Below, piece by piece: positions 9,608-22,300 of a DNA stretch of 64,000 bases; the first letter of the stretch is position 1; each line of letters starts with the position of its first letter. The notes under the pieces are model-generated. The model had not been told where the DNA came from. It saw nothing but the letters and a program-made list of their open reading frames with translations, and ran no database searches. The stretch is from Lutraria lutraria (taxonomy: Eukaryota > Mollusca > Bivalvia > Venerida > Mactridae): positions 44,113,137 to 44,177,136 of the forward strand of contig OZ026833.1 in assembly GCA_964023205.1 (NCBI GenBank), written 5' to 3'. The position numbers and the translations under genes are program-made.

Positions 9608-9911
9608 GATTACAATTTATTTTATATTTGCACCTTCTCTCAGCATAATTTAAAATTGATTGGAGAATTTTTAGATAGGCTTTGTTGTTTGAATGTGTCC
9701 AGGAGGGCCTATCTGATAACTATTTAGTCTGAACTTATTTGTGGCAATAAGACACTTCCTCAATTTGGCCTGTCTGCCGCATTACAACAAAGAACAAAGT
9801 ATCTTTGTGAACTCAAAATCCTCAGTTAAAAGCTGTTGGGCATGATAACTTACTTAATTTTACATTGTAGCAGTCTGGTATATTAATTATCGATCAACTG
9901 GGATATTTACC
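9608..9911. other. Non-coding gap
   Basis: AT-rich sequence between the LTR element and the SINE; nothing recognised. Confidence 0.5.
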
Positions 9912-10079
9912 AGCCTGAATAGCTCAGTAGACTGTAGAGCATCTGACTTGCAAGCAGGGGGTCACAGTTTTGAGCCCCACACCGGGTACTTTATCATAGA
10001 GCTAGGGTGAAGTAAAGGCTGGGTTAGTTGAGTCTGTTGTTGTCGCAGTGAGTTACTTAGAATAAAAAGGAAGGAGGAT
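9912..10079 (+). mobile_element. tRNA-derived SINE
   Basis: Positions 9912-9988 resemble a tRNA: an A-box-like TAGCTCAGTAG with its D-arm, an anticodon stem and loop GACTTGCAAGC (anticodon TGC, alanine-like), and a B-box-like GTTTTGAGCCC. Mismatched arms and a non-tRNA 3' body ending in an A/G-rich tail near 10079 point to a SINE rather than a working tRNA gene. Confidence 0.6.
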
Positions 10080-10157
10080 TGTAGCATCAATTTTTTGTCG
10101 TATATTATATTCATATTATATTCATATAATATTCATAAATTGGCTAAGATATTCACC

Positions 10158-10200
10158 AGCCCGATGAGCTCAGTTGGTAGGGCATCCGACTTGCAAGCAG
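10158..10200 (+). mobile_element. Truncated second copy of the SINE head
   Basis: AGCCCGATGAGCTCAGTTGG through ACTTGCAAGCAG repeats the D-arm and anticodon half of the SINE at 9912, then stops. It has a better A box than the first copy but no B box. Confidence 0.55.
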
Positions 10201-11480
10201 ATGCATTTCAGTTTACAACTGTTGTATAAATATAGGTGAAGATGTAGTTATTATACATGTATATCTATAAGTTATCATATTTCATCTATGCCTAAGTACA
10301 CCATTATGTTTTGCTATTAAAAAGTAACCAACAAATAAACTTATGCTATTCAAAAGTTTATCTACATGCATGAATACTGCTGAATATTTTGTATTGAATA
10401 TTGAGAAATTTCATTATGTTAATGTTCTATTCTGAGTGAGTTTTCATAGATAATTTGTACATGTGTATGAATATTCTGGGGAATCCCACTATGTCTAAAT
10501 GCACCTGAATGTTGCTAAAAAAGTTACAAACAATAAACCTTTTGCTGTCTTATTTAAATGTGTATACATATAAATAGAATACTGTTTTTGTGCTGAATGT
10601 CTGGAAAATCTCAAAATCATAAAGTAAATATAGGATAATTTACTATTGATAAATAATTTAAATTTTGGTCTTTTGCGAATATCAAAACGCTGAATAGAGT
10701 TGGTAGCTTTTATCGGTTTATCATTATTGCGATATCAGCTAGACAATATCAATAACACAATATTTTTTCATCGTACCAATATATTGGATTTAGCTTTAAT
10801 AACTGGACTTTAAATAAGTCCAAATATAATTCATGTCTAAAAACTGGTCAAACTTGTATTATCAACTTTGCACATATACATTATAATACATGTATTAATT
10901 GTTTAGACACTGCTAAATAAGAACAAATTCTTTCAAAGTGTGGTTCCAGACAACACTATCACCAATAAACTGCATTATTACCCAAGGCTTTATGTGAATG
11001 CTTATTCATTATTCTTTATTTAATGACAACTTGCAATATTTACTGCGATACATATCCTGATACAGCATGCACTATTGTGATATATCACAATATGTTTTTA
11101 AGGTGCGATACCCAGCTCTAACTCTTAGTATGCCTAAATGTGCTTTTGCTGCTAAAAAGAAACAGTTAGTTAGTCCATCTGCATTTTCCTTGTCCCTAAT
11201 GATTAGACATATAATGTGAAAATAACTAAGTACACAGTGTTCTAGCCAGGATTTTTTTAAGGCATGTTGCAAATACAAATTTGAGTCACCCATGAGCTGT
11301 ACGGTGAATGACTGAATGTGTCCAAGTGGGGGGTGGTAAGTCCAACAACTTAAGTGGTTCATATTTTAGTGAATTTTAAAGTCAAAAGACAGAACTGTTA
11401 AAAAGTGTTATAAATATATAACATATCATACACAAATCAATAGGAATTAAGATACATTAATCAGTTTTGCATGTCCAAAT
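10201..11480 (+). repeat. Diverged repeat cluster, no gene
   Basis: A phrase like ATGCCTAAATGCAC, followed by TTTTGCTGCTAAAAAGTAAC, recurs at about 10289, 10491 and 11130 with strong divergence. This suggests old tandem units of one repeat. The minus-strand ORF at 11072-11362 has no recognisable motif. Confidence 0.4.
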
Positions 11481-11899
11481 AAGTCATTTGTGTGAATCCG
11501 AGGCGCCATGGTTTTGACAGGATGCTCTTTTTATGGAAGTACATGGAATGTCAACCCAAACTGCTCTATCAGGCACGCACTTCTTAGGTCTCCTTTGATA
11601 GTACATGTAGTGTTTCTCTATTTTATATGTAAGCACTTACATTAGAACTCCCAACTAGAACTACAATTGATAAATACCATAAGATAGTGCGCAGTGATCA
11701 AGACCCAGGTCTGAAGCTCCTAGGTCAAGGTCACACTTGGAGGTCAAGCATGAAAAAGAGTGTCATAGACCTTGTCCAGGCTGTATTTCCGTTATGCATT
11801 GACATATTTGAAAATAACAGGGTCAACTGTTAAATTCCATGAGGTGATATGCAGAGCACAAGACCCATGTACATACATGTAGTTCCAAGGCTAAGCTTA

Positions 11900-13956
11900 G
11901 ATATTTTGTGTATAAGCATTGTCTAGCGGACCTCTACCAAGTTTGTTAAAATTATCGCCCCATGGTAAAAATTGGCCCGCCCCGTGTTCGCTTGATTTAT
12001 GTAGACTTACATCAGGGGTTGTAATATTCCGGAATATTCCGGAAATCCGGATTTAAAGCCGCCAGAGGCGATTTTGAGATCGATGTAAATCTGAGTTTTT
12101 TTTGGGGGGGGGGTACAGATTGGGATGGCTGTTAGCACATCCCAGCATCTGGATCACTTGGGCGTTTTTCCTATTCACTAACACTTTGTTAACAAGCGTC
12201 TATATACACAAGAGTATTTGCAATTGCAGAACGAATATTTAGCTTAAAACTTGAAGTTAATCGAAGCTTATGAACTTTTTAATCGTTGACAATTTGTTGG
12301 TTAATGGGTCCATAAAATGAATAATTATCAGCAACTTTTTAAACATAGGTAGCAATACATTTTGACACTGACTCGGCCCGAACTATTTCAACCCCATTAA
12401 TCGAGGTAAGAAATTGTGAAGGAATTCAATCCCTATGACCTTGTCATGGAAATATTTTGTGCACATAATTTGATATAAACATGAATTGGTTGATATGTCA
12501 TTCCTATGTATTAACTTGTAAAAAATAGTGGGTGGGGTAGCAAATTTGAAGAGTCTTTCAAGCAAGTTCCAAGGATTAAGTCTTCCATCTTTCCCCCCAG
12601 TATTTTGGGAACATGACCCATACCATTGGGATTGGTAATTTCTTCAGTGTTTTGTTAGATATTGGGAAAATATGTGCTATTTCAATTTTGAAATACACAT
12701 AAATTGACACTATCACTGACCATAATGGGAACTTTCATTTATTACATGCCTTTTACAGTGAAAGATCTCTTGTTTTGTGAGATTTGAGTTAGTATCTTTT
12801 TTGTTTTATTTTTGGAAGTTTCAATTGGGAATTTTTGTCTGTGAATTGGAAAAGAAGGATACTATTTTTAATTGGGAATATGACCCAATATCAGCTAAAA
12901 AATTAACCCAAAAATCACTGTGTATTAACTATTATCATCTTTTTAAGAAATATGGAGAGAAAAACATAGTGAGTTTTGAAAAAAAATAACATGAACTTGT
13001 ATTGCCGAAATGCATTACAGAAGAACCTGAAAATGCTCAAAATCGTTTTGCATCGGGGGGCATTGCCCCAATGAACCCCCCACAAGGGCTCTGCCCTCGA
13101 CCCTGCTGGGGACCTGTGCTCGCTAGACCCCCGGCTAATTTTCAGGATTGACAATCTTGTCCTGTTACAACCCCTGTTATATAGACTTAAATCTTCATGT
13201 CCAAAACCACAAGGCCTAGAGCTTAGTTATTTTGTCCCGTGGACTTCTACCAAGTTTGTTCAAATTAATACCCCAGGGTTTACTCTATTTTATATAGGAA
13301 AATTGAAAAAATCTTCTTTCTGAAACCTCGGGGCTTGGAGCTTAGATATTTCAGATGTAATATTTTCTAGTGGACCTCTACCATGTTTGTTCAAATTATG
13401 GCCCTGGGGTTGAAATTGGCCCTGCCCACGCGGGTCTCTTGATTTACATAGGCTAAAGCCGCTTATATATGTGAAAATGTTTAATCTTCTTGTCGAAAAC
13501 CTCAAGGCATATAGACCTAGTCTAGTGGTCCTGTACCAAGTTTGTTCAAATTATACCCCATGGGTCAAAGTTAGCTCAACCCGGGGTTTAACCTATTTTA
13601 TATAGGCTTAACTAGGAAAATTTTTAAAAAATCTTTTGTCCAAAACCACATGGCCTAGAGCTTAGCTATTTTGTAAGTTGCATTTTCTAGTGGTCCTCTG
13701 CCATGGGTGTTCAAATTATGGACCGTGGGTCAAATTGGCCCCAGTCAGGTTTACTCTATCTTATATATGCTTAAACATAGAAATTACAAAAAAACCGTCT
13801 TGTCAGAAACCCAAAGGTCCAAAGCTTAGATATTTTGGCCCTGGGGTAAAAATTGGCCTCGTCCCCAGGTGACTTGTTTTTACATAGGATCATGATTATT
13901 TTCTCTCGGGTCTTTTTTCTGGAAAGCGATAAGGGGCCATCATGGCCCTCTTGTTT
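11900..13956 (+). mobile_element. Helitron-like element with internal minisatellite, interrupted
   Basis: About five diverged units of roughly 130-170 bp lie at 11900-12012 and 13177-13890. Each contains AAACCACAAGGCCTAGAGCTTAG-, CTACCAAGTTTGTTCAAATTA- and CCCTGGGGT-like blocks. The right end is a perfect hairpin GGGCCAT-C-ATGGCCC (13934-13948) followed by TCTTGTTT, like the 3' hairpin of Helitron or Helentron elements. A hAT-like insertion (12013-13176) splits the array. The left boundary is uncertain. Confidence 0.6.
12013..13176. mobile_element. hAT-like non-autonomous DNA transposon nested in the minisatellite
   Basis: The 12-bp terminal inverted repeats are CAGGGGTTGTAA (12013-12024) and TTACAACCCCTG (13165-13176). 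CAGGG-type ends are common in hAT elements. The flanking sequence is minisatellite on both sides. The duplicated target looks like TTACAT/TTATAT, shorter and less exact than the 8 bp expected for hAT. Internal ORFs are short and lack transposase motifs. Confidence 0.6.
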
Positions 13957-14385
13957 AAAAATGTGGTAAGAGTACTGAATTGTGCCTATAGTAAATAACT
14001 CATTGTCTAGAAATACAAAATTAGGAACAATTGTATGAAGTTAAATTGTGGGTTTGCATGTGATAGATATCATTTCAGTTTTATTTTTACAGAAATAAAA
14101 CACCTAGTTGGAATTCCATAGTAATGACATCTTAAAACATTTGTTTCAAATTAAGAATTTTCTTTGCTAGAATATTTATTAACATATACATTCTTAAATA
14201 TCACTCATCTTATGATAAGATTTTTTCCAATCTTAGTAAATTTTGAATGAGTATAAACAAATAATTAAGATACTTCATAAATGCAAGACCTGGTCTAAGC
14301 CGATTCGCACCTAAGTAACTTAATTATTACAGAAATTTACTTCTGTAATGGTAATTTAACTAAATTACTAATTTTGTAAACTTTT
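13957..14385. other. Non-coding gap
   Basis: AT-rich, nothing recognised. Confidence 0.5.
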
Positions 14386-14681
14386 GCCATGGCAATATTT
14401 GCCATGGAAATTTTGCCATGGCAATATTTTGCCATGGAACTTTTGCCATGGCAATATTTTGCCATGGAAATTTTGCCATGGCAAACTTTTGCCATGGCAA
14501 AAAGTAAAAATTAAAATTTCATATTTATTGATCAAAACCATAATAATTGTGTTATTTATGATACCTACACACCCTTACATAGTGTTCCTTTAGATATTAA
14601 AAAAAATTTTGCCATGGCAAAAGTGTTGATTTTTTTTTATACCGATTTGCCATGGCAAAACGCCGTTTGCCATGGCAAAGA
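14386..14681. repeat. Cluster of CCATGG-centred palindromes
   Basis: GCCATGG occurs at 14386, 14401, 14415, 14431, 14445, 14461, 14475 and 14491, spaced 14-16 bp, and again near 14610, 14648 and 14668. Many sit in the 14-bp palindrome TTTGCCATGGCAAA. The 69-codon ORF across it is just the translated repeat. Confidence 0.85.
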
Positions 14682-14699
14682 CAGTTTTTCTTTGCATTT

Positions 14700-16033
14700 T
14701 TCAAGAAAACTAGTAAAGATAGAAACATGGGACTTACAATTTTTTAATAAGTAACTAAATGCTACAATTTAATAATGTTTTTGTTTCTCAAAAGCGCGTA
14801 AAAGTGGGGGCTGTATTTGCCAAAGACCGGCGCGGCAAAAACAAACCGGCGGAGGTTTATTACAATATAAAGTCGTTTCAACCGGTGAATAACCTGATCT
14901 ACCTCGGAAAAGTGTAAATGTTTACAACGGTTCTCATTTAACTTTAAATCGACTATAGTTGTAAATCAATTACTGTATACACATGTGTAATTTTGACCGA
15001 CATAACCACGTGGGGAATACGCACGGGCGCATGGGCAAAAGGTGCATTTAGTCATGGATTAAGCAAACACAAAGGGCTGAGGTGCGAGTTCATGCTTCAT
15101 TAGGTTACAGAAGAAATAATACTATGGTACTCAAAAAGTGGCGTATGTATACGATAGATCACGAGTAACTGTGGTTTATGAAATTTAGAGGCGAACGTAG
15201 CGAGCCGTCATACATTTCAATTATATAAGACACATCGAAACAAAATAGCGCTGTGTTGGTGACCTGGAACTATGGCTGTCCCAGCAATGCAATCAACAAC
15301 GTAATTACTTCCAGTGTTTTGATACTAAATTCTTCTTCGAGAGCAAAACCAACACTAATAAAAATTTGGCTGTACACCTCTTTAAATATGTGCGCATATT
15401 AGTCTGCTCATTTCTGACTGGTCAATATAGAATCAGTCAAAATACAAACGAATGATTTCAAGATATTACGGCCGTCTACATACTTTGATGAGCCGCCAGC
15501 TAGTTAAAAAATGGTTACCGAAGGCCCATCTGAGCCAGGCACCCGGCAAAAAGGAGAAGGGATTCGGGAGGTACTGCGTGAACATAAAATAGGTGTCTCA
15601 TAAGCCAACTTGGCTGGCCCTTTCAATAGGGGTGACACTATAATAAACAAAACCTTTACCTTTTTTACTTTACATAAACAGCGAAACAGATACTATTCTT
15701 GCGTAAGTCAGTATCTTGGATTGTTGATGGTATTTACGTTTAATTAAAGGATGTATTTATGTTTCAGATAGTAATTGTTAATTTATCTCTCATATCAAGT
15801 AAAATAAACAACTTACGCAATAGAGAAGCCGATTGACTGGACGCTGAATATTTAATTAGCAAATGTCTATTTTGAAACTAAGGAAGACACCCGCAGCAAA
15901 ATTAGAAACGGTTAAAACATAACAAATACGTCACATAAATAAGTATTTTATACAACGGAACATTTAACGTTATTTATAGTGTAGGCTGTTAACACATAAC
16001 TTCAATGTACGATACGTCTATTTAACGGGTATA
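14700..16033. other. Non-coding stretch with a remnant of the ParB-like gene unit
   Basis: No gene. Positions about 15205-15300 resemble the DNA upstream of exon 2 of the neighbouring ParB-like genes (26568-26590 joined to about 26890-26935; also 33365-33390), with an internal deletion. This suggests the remains of an earlier copy of that unit. Confidence 0.45.
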
Positions 16034-16209
16034 CAGTACAACCTCTCCAGGGCAGCCCTCTCTTCAGCAACAACCTCCCTTCAAGAACAGTTTGATTCTT
16101 TCCCACTGCACGATTTAACTATTAATTTAACTTCTCTAGAGCAACAACCTCTCAGCAACAAGATAATTTTGCTACTCCAAAAGGGTGTTGCTTTTGAGAG
16201 GTTGCACTG
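16034..16209. mobile_element. 176-bp MITE with TA target duplication
   Basis: The ends CAGTACAACCTCTC and GAGAGGTTGCACTG are near-perfect inverted repeats flanked by TA (16032-16033, 16210-16211). CAGT-type ends and TA targets fit pogo/Tigger-derived MITEs. The paralogous site at about 32230 lacks it and has a single TA (GTATACACTAAAA), a natural empty site. Confidence 0.8.
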
Positions 16210-16383
16210 TACACTGAAAGAAAACACAAAATGCGCGTGATTTTCTGATCATTTTTCCTAAATCGATATCTATCTGGGTTTAGGTCAGATATGAGAACGT
16301 TAACCATTTTCGGAAAATGATATTGAACATGCTAAGGACGACAAATATACATTGTGTTTTAACTACATGAACTGTAGTTTAAA

Positions 16384-19300
16384 ATGTTTTGTGAAGTGCG
16401 TCTTCGGCCATCTGAAATATTTTATACACAAGATTCTATAAACAGAATTTTTGGGCGTTGTACAAACCATAGCAATGTACTTATTGGACGTACACTGGAT
16501 GATTTATGTGAGAACAGGTACCTGTTTATTTGTTATCACAATATTAAGTCTTATCAAAAGCTACAGAACTTGTTAGATTGTGTGACACATTTAATGATTT
16601 TTGCTGAAGAAATAGATACGTTTACATAATAACTCATGTATGTTTGTGAACTTGGCGGCCTAATATTACTCATGTATAATTGTTTTCAGGGCATCTTGCT
16701 AGCTCATGTTGAGCTATTGTGTCCGTCGTCAGTCCGTCTGTCAGTGCGTCAACAATTGCTTTAAAAAACATCTCCTTCTTAAGCAGTTGGCCAATTTCAA
16801 AGACACTTTACAGGGATGTTCCTTGCATGACGCTCTTCCAAAATTTAACTTCATTAAAACTCTGGTTGCCATAGCAACCAATAGGAAAAATCTTTTAAAT
16901 CCTGTCTAAAACCACTGGACCTAGAGCTTAGATATTTGGCGTGTAGCATTGTCTAGTGGACATTTACTAAGTTGTTCAAATTATTACCTTAGGGTCAAAA
17001 TTTGCCCCGCACTACGGGTCATTGGATTTATATAGGCTTTTATAGGAAATTTTAAAAAATCTTCTTGTCCGCAACCACTAGGCCTAGAGCTTAGGTATTT
17101 GGTATGTAGCATTGTCTAGTAGACTTCTGACAAGTTTGTTCAAATTATGGCCCTTGGGTCAAAATTGGCCCCGACCCGGGGTTAACTCTAATTCATACAA
17201 GAAAAATTTCAAAATGTTCTTGTCAGAAACCACAAGACATAGAGCTAAGAAATTTGGTATGTAGTACACAATTTACAATTTAAAACAAATTATGCTATCA
17301 CATAGAAAAGTTTGTACTGGTAAATGAACAGTCAAGTCAACAAATACTTCAGATTTCAGGATTTTAGGATAACTCATACAAGTTTTAATGACTATGAACA
17401 AAAGTCAGAGGAACCTGATTCTTATACATTATGACATTCAAATATAACTGATTAAATATCAACTTTCAACCATCAAACATTTTGAAATGCTGGACCCGGG
17501 TCAGTTCTATGTGACTTATATCATAAGGGGAGGTAATATTACTAACTAGTTCTCTCCCTTTTTGACGATTATATGATATAGTAATTTCTTATTTAGAAAT
17601 TCCAAAAACAACACAATTCAGGAAAAACTCAATGAAAATATACAAAAGTATAATCCCACCACGATAATTTGATGTTTACTAACAAAGCTATAAATAACTT
17701 CAATAAACATTATAGGGTAGTCAACATAAAACAAACAGGAATGTAATGATGATAACATTCACATTTTTCATATACGCTTAATAGAACAGTCGGTAAGGTA
17801 GATGGCTGACAAACTTTGTTTAAGTTACCGCACTGGTTCGAATCCACAAACTCACTTTTCCTTTTTTCATTTTTCATGTCCAACTTTGGCGGACATGGCC
17901 TTATCGAGTATCTGATCAATTTTCAAGGGAACTACAATTCAGGGGTTTATATACAGTCTACCTATTGTTACCCTCCTTGCTTGCGTTATGCTGACTTTAT
18001 TAGGGGTCATAAAGTAATAAAGTCAGTCACGCGTAACAGATAAAATATGTTATTTTAATTGATCCAAAAATCGATATTTCACTGTATAACTTTTGGATCT
18101 CTGATAAGACTTTCAAGAGCATGTCCCAACTATTATGTACGTCGTTAAAATGGACCGAAACGTATGATATTGACATTAATTTGTTTCATCAGTCAAATTA
18201 ATTTTGCAAATGCTAATATTATGAAAAGACAACATTCAAGAATCCTAGTAATAATTTTGTTATTGTATGCACAGTCAAATAGTAATTTGATTCTATTCTG
18301 CATATAAACACATTAGCTTACAATACATTTATTTAAACATGGCTGTATAATGTTTCATCCATAACTGAACATTAATGGTTAATAACAAAAACATCTTTCA
18401 GTTTTGCAGCATTTATTTCAAATTCATACAAATGCATCATCCCCAACTTTTTTAACCATCCAGTATTGGTAAACCGATAATCTTTTTTATATAGAATAAA
18501 GAAGGCTATTGTTAAATAACTCGTCATAACTTTCTTTCTGTTTAACTCACAAATTTTGTTACTATCACAAAAGTTTATTTAATTCATCTGCCTTTTTATG
18601 AATATTTTTTTATTAATTTAAAATAATAAATCAATGGTCCTTTTTAAGTTTAAAAACTATAACCCTTCATCTTTTTTACGGCCTCTACTTTCTATTGTAA
18701 AACCGAAAAAAATGCCAATTTAGGAATTTATGTTCCGTTTTGTTTCAAATTTACACCACTTTGTTAAAATATTACAAAATTTGTTACTATCACATTGTCT
18801 TGGTATTTTATTTTACTTTTAAGATATATAAAAATAATTAGGCTTAATTGACATCTTCGAAGTCCTTTTTAACTTTTAGACAACTGACCTGTTAATTTAA
18901 ATAAGAATTTATCGTCTCGGTAATACTCGGTATTTTCCGTAAGAATACCGAAGATACCGATATCTCTATATACTACTACCACACATTAGGTTCGGTTTTA
19001 TGTTAAATCTTCAGATCAACGCAAATAAATTAATTCTAATATTTATTAAATGAGAAAAGTCGTATTTGTGAAGAAAGGAAGATTATAATTAGAGTATCAT
19101 TATTAAACAATTGTTTCATATTCTAAATAATTTTTAATGTATATTAGTTAAATTTGAAAACATTTTCTGATATTATTGTACATGAGAACTAAGAAATAAG
19201 ACAATGTTACTTTTTATAATGAAATGTTAAACTTGGTACATGAATGTAACGCTTGACAATAGTGTGAAAAATAGAATAAGTTTAATTCTGTATCTGCATA

Positions 19301-22300
19301 ATTCTCCAGGTGATAATTGCACACACAATCGCTTATTAAACAGACTCAATTCAATTTTTGTATTTTTGTTGTTGTTGAAAATACGTGATGTAATTATTCA
19401 ATGTAAATTTTGATTAAAGTTTTCTAGAGTAATGTGCTCAGTTGTAATAACTTAAGTTACTATTTCTGAATGAAAGTGATGTTTTAAATAAAAAACAATG
19501 ACAATGGTTAAATATTATATATTAAATCCGAGGTACACTGGATCTTTTATGACCCTTAAATTGCTTTATTATCTGTCTCCAATCAGAATATAGCCTGCGG
19601 GTAAAGTAACATCCTTGCTGTCTGTGTTTTATGGTCAGACTTTCATTGCACAATATTGCAAAATCCATAATCGGTAAAATGTATTTGAGGGAGTAAACTG
19701 TAAATTTTCATTTCTCAAAATCGTTGAAAGGTCATTTATAAAGGAGAAAGGGCTGTTCGGAGTAGATTTGTTTAAGTTAAGACAAAAAAAATCTTTACAC
19801 ACAAATATCCCCTATTAACATACATCGGAAAGAATTATTGCAAGCGCGTTTAAAGATTTTTTAAACATTGTCTTTGATAAATGATAAATTAGCAGCGTGT
19901 GTAGTGAAAACCCAACTATGAAAAAAAGAGAAATTGACAGGCCATTTGATGGCATCAATGTAATTTACTGCAGTTGTACACTATCCTATTTTCTTCAACA
20001 GTATACCCAAAATATGCAGATTAAACGCGATTTTGTGCCCTTTAATGTAATAACCACTATGCTTCTGGGACTTATATAAAGATTGGGGATGTGCTTATAT
20101 ATAATATCACTTTTTACCAACTGCTTTTATGTAAACATGTATATAAGACAATGTACATATATGTAACGGGGAGATGTTTACGAATGCATAGAACTGTGAA
20201 TGAAGTCTATAATCCACAGTAAACTAGATTTTTTTTATAAACATGCATACTCATAAACGAAGTATTACAAAACATTCTATCTATTAAATTTTGTGATTTT
20301 CAAAATTAAATTCTTATATAATTTAAAGCCGCAGTGTACTTGTATAAAAACGAAGAATTAACACTAATATTCTAAACATTAAGCATTTTTTATGATCATA
20401 AGATTTTCAACATTTACGTTTTTGTTTAAAGCCACGTACGGTGAATTTATATAAAAATACAGAACAATTTTAATTATTACTGTCTGTGAAATAAAGAAAT
20501 ATTTTGTTCTATTCGGCTTATGTAAGAAAACTGATACATGCACATTTGTAATTTTCAAGATAACGATAAAAAAATATTTATTTTATAAAAAATCATAACC
20601 TTATCAAAATTCTAAAAACTATATAAAGTTGTTACTTTAAATTAGTCTGCCTGATATCAGCTGATATGAAAAGTTAAAATGTTATAGAATAACTGAAACA
20701 TCGATTAGTCCCGATCCAACAGTAGATGCCTAAGGTCAGATTAGTCACACATGACTGGTTTTATGGTCCTGTATACCACGCATGCTTGCAGATAGGCAAT
20801 AACACAGTGCTCTAATGATGGGTAACTCTGGTGATAATCTGATGACACCCTAAATTTGACTTAATTCCCTTGATTTCCCCGATTTCAAGATGGTCATGAA
20901 AGTTGGCCATGTTTATTTTAAAGTTTACTAATATCATTTACTTCACTGAATTCATATTGCCAAGGCCTGATACAATTGCATGTTTACTGGTAGTTTTAAA
21001 ATAGCTTATACCTGTATTATACTCTATTCAACACACTGCACAAAAGAATAATTCAGTTATAATTGATGCTATACTAAATTCACAAAGAAGTACTTGCATG
21101 CATGTGCTTTCAGCTGGAACAAACATCACAATATGGGCATTCACAACAAAATTTATACAAGGTAATAACGATTTAAGATTATACAGTTGTCATTGGATTT
21201 CATGGTCATATCAAACATTAATACAGCAAAACAGTGGCTGAATATATTTACACCCAAAAGTGTTCATGTAAAGCAATGTTTATCTGTCTAAATGTTTATC
21301 ACATCAAAATCACATTAATCACTGATATCTGTCTTTAATAATGTCACCATAAATTGTTTAACGACAGAAAAGTGTTTAAAAGTTCATAATCCAAGAAATT
21401 AATCGATTAGAATCCGGAATCTTCATAGATATAGAAAAATAATGAGTTCGACGAAGCATCCATTTTCGTTTTGTTTTTATCTAAGTTAAGACACCTCGTA
21501 CCTTGACTAAACTTTTAAGATAAAAATCGTCGATCTAAGAATTTTTCTAAGAATGTTTTTCACTCTAAGACTAAAGTCAAGAAAAATCTTACAAAGTTAG
21601 CAAAACTTGGCGAAAACTAAGATAATTTCGGGATTCTTAGATAATTGTTCATCTTAGTTGGTTTGTGAATACGGGCACTGGTGTATATAAACAGTACAAT
21701 CAATTTCTGCAATTTGATTGAAATAATATCTAACAAATATAACTCGACGTGCCCAATTGTTTGTGAGTCAATGTGAGATGCGTATAAAAAATCAATAATC
21801 AGGTAAAGTTAGCAACCATATAAAGGGATCTCAAAAATATGATTTTATTATCCGTCCTTTGTTTACACATCATTGAAAAAATAGATATACAAAGTAGGTA
21901 ATCTATATTATTTTATGACATGTTTTTATAATTGACATGTGGACGTATGCCAAAATGATATGTTTAGCATATAATTATATTATCAAAAATGAATTAATAA
22001 TAAATTTCATTTAATGAAATGTCATCGTCTATTTAAGGTCAATTAGAACAATAGATGAAAACATTATAAAATATAAGAAATATATATTACTTGATCTGTA
22101 AAAATATTTACATAATGCCTTCCATTAGGCATATCTCATAAAATAGTTGTCAGATGCCTTTTCTTATTTTTTGCAACATGATTCAAAAATACTGTGCTGT
22201 ATTTCTATATATACTTTGTGATAAAAAAATTGGAACGTTTTTATTGCAAGTTAATGTCAGTTTCACATCTGTCTAGGTAAAATAAGACCTACTTCAGTTT

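Noticed and set aside
9912..9988. Functional tRNA-Ala(TGC) gene
   Set aside because: The anticodon loop fits, but the acceptor and T arms are mismatched, the B box is off consensus, a truncated second copy lies nearby and a SINE-like tail follows.
11072..11362. 96-codon minus-strand ORF
   Set aside because: No motif or splice context, and it lies in a stretch of diverged repeats.
14384..14593. 69-codon ORF rich in Trp, His and Gly
   Set aside because: It is the translation of the CCATGG palindrome array, not a gene.
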